Below are positions 17,041 through 26,336 of a stretch of 64,000 nucleotides of DNA, piece by piece. The notes below the pieces were generated by a model. It was not told where the DNA came from, searched no databases, and worked only from the letters and a program-made list of their open reading frames with translations. Origin of the DNA: Microbacterium oryzae (GTDB taxonomy: Bacteria > Actinomycetota > Actinomycetes > Actinomycetales > Microbacteriaceae). The position numbers and the translations under genes were made by a program. Each line of letters starts with the position of its first letter. Position 1 is the stretch's first letter. The stretch spans positions 62,001 to 126,000 of the forward strand of contig NZ_JAUEPM010000007.1 in NCBI RefSeq assembly GCF_030406385.1. The letters are read 5' to 3'.

Positions 17041-17809
17041 GTACGCTCAGCGGCCCGCGGTGCAGGAGGTGCTGCGCGGACTGGGCGACCGGGCGCATCG
17101 TGACGAGGTCGAGGTTGACGTGCCCGGGCGCGGTGAGCGCGTAGGCGATGACGTCGGCGACGTCTTCGGCGGTCAGCGGGTCCTGCACGTCGGCGTACAC
17201 CGCTGCGGCGGCCTCCGCGTCGCCGAGGCGGGTGAGCGCGAACTCCTCCGTCTGCACGAGGCCGGGGGCGATCTCGGTGACGCGGAGCGGCTCGCCGTTC
17301 AGCTCGAGGCGCAGCGCGCCGACGATCATCGACTCCCCCGCCTTCGCGGCGTTGTACCCCGACCCGCCGGGGTAGGCGGCCTGCGCCGCGGTGGAGGTCA
17401 CGAACAGCAGGTCGCCGTAGCCGCCCTCGTCATCGACCGTGGCGCGCAGCTGCGGCAGCAGCGCCTGGACGACCCGCTGCGTCGCGAGCACGTTGACCTC
17501 GAACATCCAGGTCCAGTCGTCGGGGTCGCCGTCCTCGACCCGGTCGGCGCCGCGAGCGCCCCCGGCGACATGCGCCAGCGCGTGGAGGGGCCCGGTCGCG
17601 GCGAGGTGAGCGGCGAGCGCGTCGACGTCGGCCTGCTGCGTGAGGTCGGCGGCGAAGGCCTCGGCGCCGGTCTCGGCCGCCAGCGCTGCCAGGCGCTCGG
17701 CGCGGCGCGCGACGCCGACGACCTCCCAGCCGCGCGCCCGCAGTGCGCGCACCGTCGCCGCACCGATCCCCGAACTCGCTCCCGTCACGACCGCGCGTCT
17801 TCTCGCCAT
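17027..17809 (-). CDS. Short-chain dehydrogenase/reductase
   Basis: The 260-residue classical SDR has the cofactor motif TGASSGIG (9-16). The catalytic residues are S139, Y152 and K156 (GYNAAKAG). The R34-R36 region suggests NADP(H). The substrate is unknown; the family oxidises or reduces alcohols and ketones in the cytoplasm. The ATG at 17809 gives MARRRAVVTGAS; an ATG 27 bp upstream is possible. The last residues (VREPG) are encoded inside the repeat element at 16967-17040. Confidence 0.87.
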   Translation of the reverse strand: MARRRAVVTGASSGIGAATVRALRARGWEVVGVARRAERLAALAAETGAEAFAADLTQQADVDALAAHLAATGPLHALAHVAGGARGADRVEDGDPDDWTWMFEVNVLATQRVVQALLPQLRATVDDEGGYGDLLFVTSTAAQAAYPGGSGYNAAKAGESMIVGALRLELNGEPLRVTEIAPGLVQTEEFALTRLGDAEAAAAVYADVQDPLTAEDVADVIAYALTAPGHVNLDLVTMRPVAQSAQHLLHRGPLSVREPG

Positions 17810-17859
17810 TCCCCCAGTATGCCGCCGGGGGCGCATGTGACGCCCTGTGTCCGCGCGCG

Positions 17860-17913
17860 TTGAGGGCGCGGACGGGGTTCCGTACTGTCGCAGTCGTGTC
17901 CGACGACGGACAC
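17860..17913 (+). promoter_or_regulatory. metY promoter with palindromic operator candidate
   Basis: TTGAGG (17860-17865), 17 bp, TACTGT (17883-17888) resembles a sigma-A promoter. The perfect inverted repeat GTGTCCG-ACGA-CGGACAC (17896-17913) starts where transcription is expected to begin. A repressor dimer there would block initiation. The sequence does not match the corynebacterial McbR site I recall (TAGAC-type), so the regulator is unknown. Confidence 0.45.
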
Positions 17914-17953
17914 CCACGAGCGATACCCGATCGACTTCGAGCAGGAGAGAGCC

Positions 17954-19270
17954 ATGAGCGAGAACTGGCGTTTCGAGACCACGCAGATCCATGCCGGCGC
18001 GCAGCCCGACCCGGTGACCGGCGCCCGCGCGACGCCGATCTACAACACCACGTCGTATGTCTTCAAGGACGCCGACCACGCGAAGAACCTCTTCGCGCTG
18101 GCCGAGTTCGGCAACATCTACACCCGACTGCAGAACCCCACGCAGGACGTCGTCGAGCAGCGCATCGCCGCGCTGGAAGGGGGCACCGGAGCCCTCCTCG
18201 TCGCGTCGGGTCAGGCAGCCGAGACCTTCGCCGTGCTGAACATCGCCCAGGCCGGCGACCACATCGTGTCGTCCAGCTCCATCTACGGCGGCACGTACAA
18301 CCTGTTCAAGTACACGCTGGGCCGCCTCGGCATCGACGTGACCTTCGTCGAGAACCAGGACGACGCCGAGCAATGGCGCCGCGCCATCCGCCCCAACACC
18401 AAGCTGCTCTTCGCCGAGACGATCGGCAACCCCGCGATCAACGTGCTCGACATCCGGACGGTCGCCGACATCGCGCACGAGGCCGGCGTGCCGCTCATCG
18501 TCGACAACACGATCGCGACTCCCTACCTCATCCGCCCGTTCGAGCACGGCGCCGACATCGTCGTGCACTCGGCGACGAAGTTCCTCGGCGGGCACGGCAC
18601 GGTGCTCGGCGGCGCGATCGTCGACGGCGGCACGTTCAAGTGGTCGGAGAACGTCGAGAAGTTCCCCGGCCTCACCGAGCCCGACCCCTCGTACCACGGT
18701 GCGAGCTTCACCGCGGCGGTGGGCGACGAGCTGGCCTTCATCATCAAGGCGCGCGTGCAGCTGCTGCGCGACCTCGGCGCGGCCATCGCCCCGCAGAGCG
18801 CGTGGCAGCTCATCCAGGGCATCGAGACGCTGTCGCTGCGCATCGAGCGCCACGTGCAGAACGCGCAGGAGATCGCGGAGTGGCTCGAGAACCACCCCGA
18901 CGTCGCGACGGTGAACTACGCCGGACTCCCGACGTCGCCGTGGTACGGCCTCGCCAACCGCTACGCGCCCAAGGGCGTCGGCGCGGTGCTGTCGTTCGAG
19001 CTGAAGGGCGGCGTGGACGCCGGGCGCTCGTTCGTGAACTCGCTGGGCCTGTTCAGCCACCTCGCGAACATCGGCGACGTGCGCTCCCTGGTCATCCACC
19101 CCGCCTCGACCACGCACTCGCAGCTCACGCCCGAGCAGCAGCTCACGAGCGGTGTGACGCCGGGCCTCGTCCGCCTGTCGGTCGGCCTCGAGAACGTCGA
19201 GGACCTCAAGGCCGACCTCGACCAGGCGCTTGTCGCCGCCCGTGAGACCGCCGAGGCCGCCCGCGCCTGA
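17954..19270 (+). CDS. metY: O-acetylhomoserine sulfhydrylase / cysteine synthase type
   Basis: The 438-residue PLP enzyme has D184 in IVDNT and the Schiff-base lysine K209 in HSATKFLGGHG. The N-terminal QIHAGAQPDP and the length (longer than MetB/MetC, about 380-400) mark the MetY branch. It converts O-acetylhomoserine plus sulfide to homocysteine for methionine synthesis. The ATG follows GGAGAG. Gene order metY-terminator-metX is the common actinobacterial arrangement, so the product of MetX feeds this enzyme. Confidence 0.94.
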   Translation: MSENWRFETTQIHAGAQPDPVTGARATPIYNTTSYVFKDADHAKNLFALAEFGNIYTRLQNPTQDVVEQRIAALEGGTGALLVASGQAAETFAVLNIAQAGDHIVSSSSIYGGTYNLFKYTLGRLGIDVTFVENQDDAEQWRRAIRPNTKLLFAETIGNPAINVLDIRTVADIAHEAGVPLIVDNTIATPYLIRPFEHGADIVVHSATKFLGGHGTVLGGAIVDGGTFKWSENVEKFPGLTEPDPSYHGASFTAAVGDELAFIIKARVQLLRDLGAAIAPQSAWQLIQGIETLSLRIERHVQNAQEIAEWLENHPDVATVNYAGLPTSPWYGLANRYAPKGVGAVLSFELKGGVDAGRSFVNSLGLFSHLANIGDVRSLVIHPASTTHSQLTPEQQLTSGVTPGLVRLSVGLENVEDLKADLDQALVAARETAEAARA

Positions 19271-19277
19271 CGCTCGC

Positions 19278-19317
19278 ACGACGGATGCCCCGGGTCTCGG
19301 CCCGGGGCATCCGTCGT
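19278..19317 (+). terminator. Terminator after metY
   Basis: A perfect 17-bp stem (ACGACGGATGCCCCGGG and its complement) with a 6-nt loop TCTCGG begins 8 bp after the metY stop. It lacks a long T tract. It should reduce read-through into metX, 236 bp further on. Confidence 0.85.
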
Positions 19318-19553
19318 TGTCGGGGCCCTCTCCCGCACGACCTCACTTCCGCCGTGGGGCCGCCGTCACCGCACGCGGCTTCGCGATGCCGATGAGGTCG
19401 CCCGGATGGGCCGCGCTGCTGTCCGAGGTCTCGCGCTCGGGGGAGGTCTCGCGGGTCGGTCGCTCCGAGCCCGCGCCCTTGCCGAGAAGCGCCCCACCAG
19501 CGGCGCGCGTAACAGTGGCGGGGAGCGGCCGGCGGGCACGGGAGAATGGACGG

Positions 19554-20759
19554 ATGGACTGGCAGATCTCCGAGGACACGGTGCCGTCGGCCCCCGTCAC
19601 GGAAGCCGACGCACGCTCCATGGCCGGTCGGCCGCCCGCGACGGGCGCCTGGCGTGACGGCGACCCCGTCGGCGACCGCTCCTTCGCGGCGTTCGGCGCC
19701 ATGCGCACCGAGGGCGGCGCGCTGCTGCCGGGCTTCCGACTCGCCTACGAGTGCTGGGGCGAGCTGAACGCGGCGCGCGACAACGCCGTGCTCATCCTCC
19801 ACGCGCTCACCGGAGACAGCCACGTCCGCGGTCCGGCCGGCCCCGGACATCCGACCGCCGGATGGTGGGACGCGCTCGTCGGACCCGGTCTCGCCATCGA
19901 TACGGATCGCTGGTTCGTCATCGCGCCGAACGTGCTGGGCGGATGCCAGGGGTCGACGGGGCCCGCGAGCATCCATCCGGACGGCGAAGCGTGGGGGTCG
20001 CGATTCCCGTATCTGACCATCCGCGATCAGGTGGCCGCGCAGGTGCGACTGGCCGACGCGCTCGGCATCGACCGCTGGGCCGCGGTCGTCGGCGGCTCCA
20101 TGGGCGGCATGCACGCGCTCGAGTGGGCGGTCGGCACGCCGGAGCGGGTGGAGCGCCTGGCGATCCTGTCGTCGCCGCCGATCAACACCGCCGACCAGAT
20201 CGCGCTGAACTCCGTGCAGCTCGAGGCCATCGAGATCGATCCGCGCTTCGCGGGCGGCGAGTACTACGACGCCGCTCCCGGCGAGGGCCCGCATCGCGGT
20301 CTCGCGCTGGCCCGCCGGATGGCCCTGCTCAACTACCGCAGTCCCACCGAGCTCAATCAGCGGTTCCAGCGGTCGTGGCAGTCGGGCGTGAGTCCGCTGG
20401 GCCACGGCGGGCGCTTCGCCGTGGAGTCGTACCTCGACTTCCACGGCAACAAGTTCACGCGGCGCTTCGACGCGAACACGTACATCCGCCTGGTGGAGGC
20501 GATGGACTCGCACGACGTCGGCCGTGACCGCGGTGGCGTGGAGGAGGCCCTCGCCGGCGTGACGGCGAGGACCCTCGTGCTCGGGAGCGACAGCGACCGG
20601 CTCTTCCCCGTCGACGGCCAGCACCGCATCGCGCGCAGCGTGCCGAACACCCTGGATGGCGCGGAGTCGGTCGTCCTGCACAGCGACTTCGGCCATGACG
20701 GCTTCCTCATCGAGACGGCGGCCGTCGCCCATCACCTGGGCCGACTCTTCGCGGCCTGA
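19554..20759 (+). CDS. metX: Homoserine O-acetyltransferase
   Basis: The 401-residue alpha/beta hydrolase-fold transferase has nucleophile S182 in GGSMGG. The catalytic Asp and His lie in LGSDSDRLFP and SDFGHDGF near the C terminus. It acetylates homoserine with acetyl-CoA, making the substrate of MetY. The ATG at 19554 follows GGGAGAA; the open frame continues 324 bp upstream, but that part has no homologous look and overlaps the metY terminator. A separate promoter probably lies at 19320-19550, but I cannot place it. Confidence 0.94.
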   Translation: MDWQISEDTVPSAPVTEADARSMAGRPPATGAWRDGDPVGDRSFAAFGAMRTEGGALLPGFRLAYECWGELNAARDNAVLILHALTGDSHVRGPAGPGHPTAGWWDALVGPGLAIDTDRWFVIAPNVLGGCQGSTGPASIHPDGEAWGSRFPYLTIRDQVAAQVRLADALGIDRWAAVVGGSMGGMHALEWAVGTPERVERLAILSSPPINTADQIALNSVQLEAIEIDPRFAGGEYYDAAPGEGPHRGLALARRMALLNYRSPTELNQRFQRSWQSGVSPLGHGGRFAVESYLDFHGNKFTRRFDANTYIRLVEAMDSHDVGRDRGGVEEALAGVTARTLVLGSDSDRLFPVDGQHRIARSVPNTLDGAESVVLHSDFGHDGFLIETAAVAHHLGRLFAA

Positions 20760-20770
20760 TCCGGCCATCC

Positions 20771-20817
20771 GCGCACGACGGCGCCCCACCGATACCGGAT
20801 GGGGCGCCGTCGTGCGC
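20771..20817. terminator. Bidirectional terminator between metX and ohr
   Basis: A perfect 18-bp stem GCGCACGACGGCGCCCCA / TGGGGCGCCGTCGTGCGC with an 11-nt loop lies between the convergent stops of metX and ohr. It can serve both strands. Confidence 0.88.
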
Positions 20818-20822
20818 GGGCG

Positions 20823-21245
20823 TCAGTCGTCGCCGACGGAGACCTTCACGTCGATGTTGCCGCGGGTCGCGTTCGAGTACGGGCACACCTGGTGTGCGGC
20901 GTCGGCGAGCGACTGGGCCGTCTCGGCGTCGAGGTCGGGGATGACGACCTCGAGCTCGACGGCGAGCTCGAAGCCGCCCTCGCCGTTCGAGCCGATGCCG
21001 ACGCGCGCGCCGACCGACGAGCCGTCGATGGCGACCTTCTTGCTGCGGGCGACGGCCTGCAGCGCGGAGTGGAAGCACGCGGCGTAGCCGGCGGCGAAGA
21101 GCTGCTCGGGATTGGCGCCCTCGCCGGACCCGCCGAGCGCCTTGGGGCTCGCGAGGTCGAAGGAGAGGGGGCTCTCGGCGACGGAGACCTGTCCGTCGCG
21201 GCCGGCGCCGATGGCGAGTGCTTCTGTGGTGTAGATGGCTTCCAT
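20823..21245 (-). CDS. ohr: Organic hydroperoxide resistance protein (Ohr, OsmC superfamily)
   Basis: The 140-residue protein has the two redox cysteines of Ohr: C57 (GYAACFHSAL) and C121 (QVCPYSNATRGN). It reduces organic and fatty-acid hydroperoxides using lipoylated partners. The ATRGN ending motif separates Ohr from OsmC. No ohrR regulator is adjacent, so control is elsewhere. The ATG at 21245 opens MEAIYTTEALA, typical of the family. Confidence 0.94.
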   Translation of the reverse strand: MEAIYTTEALAIGAGRDGQVSVAESPLSFDLASPKALGGSGEGANPEQLFAAGYAACFHSALQAVARSKKVAIDGSSVGARVGIGSNGEGGFELAVELEVVIPDLDAETAQSLADAAHQVCPYSNATRGNIDVKVSVGDD

Positions 21246-21322
21246 ATCCCGAGGCTATGCGCGCGCGAGAGGCGGGTGCGCGATGCGCCGCGCTTCACAG
21301 CCAGGACATAGACGTCGCGCCG

Positions 21323-22393
21323 TCAGGACCACGCCCCGGTCTCGAGGAACCGATCCATCCGCTCGCGGTGCTGGCCGATGTCGTGCCCCTGCGCGGCGAC
21401 CCATGCGTCGTCGTGATAGGTGTGCGCGTAGCGCGCGCCGCCGTCGCAGATGAGCGTGACGACGCTCCCCTGCTGGCCAGCCGCGACCATCCGTGCGATG
21501 AGCTGGAAGGCGCCGACGAGGTTGGTTCCCGTCGAGCCGCCGGCCCAGTGCAGCGTCCGCTCGCGCAGCAGGCGGATGGCCGCGAACGACGCCGCGTCGG
21601 GGATCGGCAGCACCTCGTCGATCACGCCCGGCACGAACGACGGCTCCACCCGCGGTCGGCCGATCCCCTCGATGCGACTGGGGATGCCCGTGGCCACGTC
21701 GGAGCGGCCGGTGCGCCAGGCCTCGTAGAACGCGGAGTTCTCCGGGTCGACGACCGCGACGCGGGTGGGATGGCGCCGGTACCGCACGTAGCGCCCGAAC
21801 GTCGCGCTCGTGCCGCCGGTGCCGGCGCCCACGACGATCCAGCTCGGCACGGGGAACCGCTCGGCGCTGAGCTGATCAAACACGCTTTCGGCGATGTTGT
21901 TGTTGCCGCGCCAGTCCGTCGCGCGCTCGGCGTACGTGAACTGGTCGAGGTAGTGCCCGCCGGACTCCGCTGCGAGGCGCTCGGCCTCCGCGTACATCTC
22001 CCCCGGCACATCGACGTAGTGGCACCGACCCCCGTAGAACTCGATGAGCTCGATCTTCTCGGGGCTGGTCGCTCGCGGCACCACCGTCACGAAGTCGAGG
22101 CCGAGCATGCGCGCGAAGTACGCCTCCGACACGGCGGTCGAGCCGCTCGAGGCCTCGACGAGCGTGGTGCCCTCGACGATCCGCCCGTTCACGAGCCCGT
22201 ACAGGATCAACGACCGCGCGAGCCGATGCTTCAGCGACCCGGTCGGATGCACCGACTCGTCCTTCAGATACAGGTCGACGCCCCACTCCAGCGGCAGCGG
22301 GAACACGTGCAGGTGCGTGTCGGCGCTGCGATTCGCGTCGGCCTCGAGCAGGCGGATGGCGTCGCGCACCCAGGTGCATCGGTCGACCGTCAT
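21323..22393 (-). CDS. cds1: PLP-dependent cysteine desulfhydrase (Cds1-like)
   Basis: The 356-residue fold-type II PLP enzyme has lysine K55 in TGSLKHRLA and phosphate-binding [14 protein letters not shown]. It resembles mycobacterial Cds1 (Rv3684), which breaks cysteine to sulfide, pyruvate and ammonia. Cystathionine beta-synthase-like architecture is shared, but the [10 protein letters not shown] segment and the length fit Cds1. Its place near metY/metX suggests sulfur-flux control, although it has its own orientation. A cysteine synthase role is an alternative. Confidence 0.85.
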   Translation of the reverse strand: MTVDRCTWVRDAIRLLEADANRSADTHLHVFPLPLEWGVDLYLKDESVHPTGSLKHRLARSLILYGLVNGRIVEGTTLVEASSGSTAVSEAYFARMLGLDFVTVVPRATSPEKIELIEFYGGRCHYVDVPGEMYAEAERLAAESGGHYLDQFTYAERATDWRGNNNIAESVFDQLSAERFPVPSWIVVGAGTGGTSATFGRYVRYRRHPTRVAVVDPENSAFYEAWRTGRSDVATGIPSRIEGIGRPRVEPSFVPGVIDEVLPIPDAASFAAIRLLRERTLHWAGGSTGTNLVGAFQLIARMVAAGQQGSVVTLICDGGARYAHTYHDDAWVAAQGHDIGQHRERMDRFLETGAWS

Positions 22394-22474
22394 GCTTCGA
22401 CTGTATTCCAGCGGTGCCGCGGCCCCCGCGGTATGGGCCGGGGCGCCGGATGGTGCTGGCTCGGGTGCGCCGCG

Positions 22475-23758
22475 TCAGTGCGTCGGGATGGGCGAGGTGC
22501 CGGTGTCCTCAGGTGAGAACTCGCGGGCGGCGAGGTCGCGGCAGTTCCGCGCGTCCGACCGACGCTCTGCCCCGAAGGCGAACAGCGCGATGCCCACGCC
22601 GACCAGCGACAGGGCGACGCCGACCCAGACCGGCGCGACGTAGCCCCAGCCGACGGCGATGACCATCCCGCCGAGGGCAGCCCCGAGGCTGTTGCCGATG
22701 TTCAGCGCGGAGTGGTTGAGGGCCGCGCCGATAGCCTGGTGGTCGCGCGCGACGTCGAGGAGGCGCAGCTGCACCGTCGGCGTCGCAGTGGATGAGATCG
22801 TCGCGAAGACGAACAGGCCGATGATGAGCGGCACCGTCGTGTGCGCGAGCAGGGCGAGGATGGCCGAGCTCGCGGCGATCGCGGCGAGTCCCCACACGAG
22901 GGTGCGGCGGACGCTTTTGTCGGCCAGCACGCCGCCGAGCAGGTTGCCGATCGTCATGCCGAGTCCGATGGCGACGAGCGCGATCGGCACGACCCACTCG
23001 TCCGCCCCGGCGACCTCGGTCACCAGCGTCGCGACGTAGCTGTACACGGCGAAGAACGCACCGAACCCGATCGCGCCGATGGCCACCGTGAGCCACACCT
23101 GCGGGATGCGGAAGATCCCGAGCTCGTGGCGCACGGTGCGGCCGGCGTCACCGGGCTGGGCCGGGACGAAGAAGGCGATCATGAGCAGCGCGAGCAGGAA
23201 CACCGCGGCCACGATGACGTAGGCCGCGCGCCAGCCGAGGTTCTGACCGAGGAGCGTGCCGCCGGGCACGCCCACCACGTTCGCGATCATGAGACCGCTC
23301 ATGACGATGGAGATCGCCCGGCCGCGCTTCTCTGCGCCGAACAGGTCGGCGGCGGCGACCGCGGCCATCCCGAAGTAGGCGCCGTGCGGAAGGCCGGAGA
23401 GGAAGCGCGCGAGCCCCACGAGCTCGAAGGTCGGCATGACCACCGTGAGCGCGTTGAACAGCAGCAGCGCGAGCGCGAGCGCGATGAGCACGCGGTGCCG
23501 TGGGTAGCGCGAGACGAAGGCGGCGATCGTCGGGGCTCCGACGACGACGCCCAGCGCGTAGAGGCTGATGAGGACGCCGGCCTGCGCGACCGCCTCCTCC
23601 GGGCTCGTCGCGTACACGGTCGGCAGGAGGTCGCCGGCGATCTGCGGCAGCAGGCCCATCGAGACGAACTCGGTCATGCCGATGCCGAAGGCGCCGATGG
23701 CGAGAGAGAGGAGCGCCCACATCGCCGCACCCCTCGACGTAGCGGTCGAGGTGTTCAC
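22475..23758 (-). CDS. MFS transporter, DHA1 (AraJ/YdhP-like) drug or sugar efflux
   Basis: The 427-residue, 12-helix transporter begins LSLAIGAFGIGMTEFVSMGLLP, with the GMTEF pattern typical of AraJ/CmlA-type DHA1 exporters (described here as GAFGIGMTEF plus VSMGLLP). The helix 2-3 loop is shortened and the SRYPRHRVL loop follows. Substrates in this group are sugars or drugs. The GTG start is 9 bp after the thiamine-binding-like gene, so the two are co-transcribed. Confidence 0.88.
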   Translation of the reverse strand: MNTSTATSRGAAMWALLSLAIGAFGIGMTEFVSMGLLPQIAGDLLPTVYATSPEEAVAQAGVLISLYALGVVVGAPTIAAFVSRYPRHRVLIALALALLLFNALTVVMPTFELVGLARFLSGLPHGAYFGMAAVAAADLFGAEKRGRAISIVMSGLMIANVVGVPGGTLLGQNLGWRAAYVIVAAVFLLALLMIAFFVPAQPGDAGRTVRHELGIFRIPQVWLTVAIGAIGFGAFFAVYSYVATLVTEVAGADEWVVPIALVAIGLGMTIGNLLGGVLADKSVRRTLVWGLAAIAASSAILALLAHTTVPLIIGLFVFATISSTATPTVQLRLLDVARDHQAIGAALNHSALNIGNSLGAALGGMVIAVGWGYVAPVWVGVALSLVGVGIALFAFGAERRSDARNCRDLAAREFSPEDTGTSPIPTH

Positions 23759-23767
23759 CGCAGAATT

Positions 23768-24094
23768 CTACAGGGCCGCGTCGCCCTCGGCTTCGGCGAT
23801 CGCCTTCTCGAGCCGTTCGATCTTGCCGTCGATCTCGTCCGAGTAGCCGGGGCGGATGTCGGCCTTCAGCACGAGCGACACCCGCGACCCGAACGGCATG
23901 ACGGCCTCGGTCGCGCGGCGGACGACGTCCATGACCTCGTCCCAGGTCTCGCCCTCGATCTCCGTGAACATCGAGGTGGTGCGGTGGGCGAGACCCGACT
24001 CCCGCACGACGGTGACGGCCGCGGCGACCGCGTCGTGCACGGATCCGTCGGCGTCGCCGTTGCCGGAGGGTGCTACAGAGAAGGCCACGAGCAT
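23768..24094 (-). CDS. Thiamine-binding-like protein (MTH1187/YkoF, DUF77 family)
   Basis: The 108-residue single-domain protein opens MLVAFSVAPSGNGDADGSVH and has the EGETWDEVMDVV and RVSLVLKADIR strands of the MTH1187 ferredoxin-like fold. Proteins of this family form tetramers and can bind thiamine or HMP. The ATG at 24094 has AAAGGGGA upstream. It is sandwiched between a GT87 enzyme and an MFS exporter; no TPP riboswitch is apparent. Confidence 0.85.
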   Translation of the reverse strand: MLVAFSVAPSGNGDADGSVHDAVAAAVTVVRESGLAHRTTSMFTEIEGETWDEVMDVVRRATEAVMPFGSRVSLVLKADIRPGYSDEIDGKIERLEKAIAEAEGDAAL

Positions 24095-24117
24095 GAGGTT
24101 CCCCTTTCGAAGGATGG

Positions 24118-25332
24118 TCAGGTCGGGATGATCGCACGGGGTGCGCGGGCGCGCACGGGCACCCGCGCCACGCGCGCGACCGCCCAGGCGAGGAGCGCGA
24201 CGAGCAGCACGTTCCGCAGGGACAGCGCCGTCACCGCGACCGGCTCCGCGGTCATCACGCCCAGGTACAGCAGCGGGTAGACGAGCTGGGTGAGGGCGGC
24301 GCAGGTCAGGGCGAGCAGGGCGGGGCCGCGCGCGCGACGTCGGTCGACGACGACCCACAGCACGAGCGGCGCGATGAGCCAATCGTGGAACTGCGGCGAG
24401 CCGACCTTGTTGCACACCATGAGGGCCACGACGAGCGCGAGACCGAGGGGCGGCACGAGCGCGCGGAAGGCGGCGCCGCGGCCCGCCTGCATGAGGCCGA
24501 GGGCCGCGATCCCGGCGACGACGACGGCGAGAACCGGCGTCATCGCAGCGATCACGACATCCACGTTCGGCCCGGTGACCTGGAACGTGAGGATGTCCTG
24601 GTCGTAGAACACCCACCATCCCGGCAGGTCGAACGCGGCACCCCAGAGGTAGTAGGTGCTGACGGGGGCCTCGAGCTGCAGCCCGCGGCCGGTCTGCATG
24701 GTCACGAAGCCGAGGAGGTGCCGCGCTCCCCCGCCCGCGACGACGAGCAGCACGACGAGCGCGGTCATGACGAGCGCCCCGACGACGACCGCCAGGCGGC
24801 GCCGCATCGCGAGCACGGCGGCCGCCACGAGCGCGGCCGGCCAGATCTTGATCCAGGCACCCGCGGTGAGGAGCGCTCCGGCGAGCGCGGGCCGCCGCGC
24901 GAGGAGCAGCACCGCGACGATCGCCAGCGGCACCGTGATCGCGTCGATCCGGTACATCCCCACCGGGCCGAGGAGCGCGGCGAACGCCAGCCAGAACCAG
25001 GCCGCAGCCCGACGCGAGCGGGAGCGCCCGCGACCGACGAGCATCCAGAACGCGACGGCGTCGCACAGCGCGACGAGCAGCGCCCACGCGAGGTCGTATC
25101 CGCCGACCCAGGTCAGCGCGTGCGCGATGACCATGGGGACGAGCGCCAGCTGCGGATACACCCACGACTCGGTCACGCCGACGATGCCGCCCCCGGCGAG
25201 CGCCCGGGTCGACCACGGCTCGTAGACGAGGTGGACGTCGCCCATCGGCTGGTTCGGCATCCACCATCCGGCCGCGGCGACCCAGACGTGCACGATCGCG
25301 AACGCGATCCACAGCAGCATCCGCCTCGGCAC
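24118..25332 (-). CDS. GT87 (DUF2029) polyprenyl-phosphate-mannose type mannosyltransferase
   Basis: The 404-residue protein has about ten membrane helices and a first periplasmic loop with the acidic GDVHLVYEPW. This is the expected place for the catalytic Asp of GT-C enzymes. The family (e.g. mycobacterial PimE) transfers mannose from a polyprenyl carrier onto envelope glycolipids. The GTG at 25332 gives MPRRMLLW; an ATG 12 bp later is possible. It heads the run GT87, MTH1187, MFS on the minus strand. Confidence 0.82.
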   Translation of the reverse strand: MPRRMLLWIAFAIVHVWVAAAGWWMPNQPMGDVHLVYEPWSTRALAGGGIVGVTESWVYPQLALVPMVIAHALTWVGGYDLAWALLVALCDAVAFWMLVGRGRSRSRRAAAWFWLAFAALLGPVGMYRIDAITVPLAIVAVLLLARRPALAGALLTAGAWIKIWPAALVAAAVLAMRRRLAVVVGALVMTALVVLLVVAGGGARHLLGFVTMQTGRGLQLEAPVSTYYLWGAAFDLPGWWVFYDQDILTFQVTGPNVDVVIAAMTPVLAVVVAGIAALGLMQAGRGAAFRALVPPLGLALVVALMVCNKVGSPQFHDWLIAPLVLWVVVDRRRARGPALLALTCAALTQLVYPLLYLGVMTAEPVAVTALSLRNVLLVALLAWAVARVARVPVRARAPRAIIPT

Positions 25333-25369
25333 GCGCCCATCCTACGGAAGGCGCGCTCGGGCCATCCGC

Positions 25370-26272
25370 TCAGGAACCGGTCGCGGCGGCGAACGCCCTC
25401 GGCAGCGCCTCGGCCACGTCGAGGGCGGTGATGGGATGGCCGGAGCCGGCGGCGAGGCGGCCCGCGGTCCCGTGAAGCCACGCGGCGGTCGCCGCGACCG
25501 GCCCGAGCTCCTCGACGTCGACCTCGCGCCCGTCGACGCGCGCCGCCGCCGCGACGCTCGCGAGGATGGCTCCCGCGGCTCCCGCGAGCACGTCGCCGGT
25601 GCCCGCCGCCGCCAGCCACGGCGTGCCGGAGCGGACGGCCGTCCACCAGCCGCCGGGCGTCGCGACGATCGTCGTCGCGCCCTTCAGCAGCACGACGCCG
25701 CCGAGCGCGACGGCGGTCTCGCGCACCACGAGCACGCGCTCGCGGAAGTCGCCGCTCAGGCGCGGCGCGAGCGGCTCCTCGTCGACGTCGTCGATGCCGA
25801 AGCCGAGCGGGATGCGCACCTCGCGCAGCTCCCCCTCATGCGGTGTCACGATGAGCGGCACCGAGGCCTCGGCGGCGAGGTCCAGCGCGCCGGCGTCGAC
25901 GACCGCGGGCGTTGACCCGTCGCGGAGCGTCTTGCGCATGCGCATGGAGTCGTCCTGGCTGCGGGTGCGCGCGTCGATGCCGGAGCCCAGCACCCATGCG
26001 TCCGCGCGACCTGCGCCGAGCACGGTCTCGGGGCGTCGCTGCAGCACCAGTCCCGCGATCGCGTCCGGGCCATCCCACCGAACCATGCCGACGCCGGTGC
26101 GCCACGCGCCCTCGGTCGAGAGCACCGACGCCCCCGGATATTCGAGTGATCCCGTCCGCAGCGCCACGACCCCGCGGGAATACTTGTGATCGGCGGCTGT
26201 TGGCACCCGGAGGACGCCCGCGGCGTCTTCGGCGGTCCATTCAGCGGAGTGCCATGCGTGTCCTCCCGGCAT
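25370..26272 (-). CDS. nnrD: ADP-dependent NAD(P)H-hydrate dehydratase
   Basis: The 300-residue ribokinase-fold enzyme repairs hydrated NAD(P)H using ADP. The catalytic D227 lies in AAAGTGDVLAG. The family signature TPHEGE (143-148) and KYSRGVVAL near 30 are present. It lacks the N-terminal epimerase domain found in fused Nnr proteins. It is divergent from the Old Yellow Enzyme gene, another NAD(P)H-linked protein, with only about 35-65 bp between starts. Confidence 0.92.
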   Translation of the reverse strand: MPGGHAWHSAEWTAEDAAGVLRVPTAADHKYSRGVVALRTGSLEYPGASVLSTEGAWRTGVGMVRWDGPDAIAGLVLQRRPETVLGAGRADAWVLGSGIDARTRSQDDSMRMRKTLRDGSTPAVVDAGALDLAAEASVPLIVTPHEGELREVRIPLGFGIDDVDEEPLAPRLSGDFRERVLVVRETAVALGGVVLLKGATTIVATPGGWWTAVRSGTPWLAAAGTGDVLAGAAGAILASVAAAARVDGREVDVEELGPVAATAAWLHGTAGRLAAGSGHPITALDVAEALPRAFAAATGS

Positions 26273-26336
26273 GCCGCCACCCTACTCGCGCAACGCATCG
26301 ACGCCCATGAAACGGCGCACCGGAGACGGAGAACTC

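Noticed and set aside
26165..26189. GGAAT...GTT inside nnrD as a SigR promoter
   Set aside because: Spacing is 17 bp instead of 18-19 and it lies inside a coding region on the opposite strand with no gene positioned to use it.
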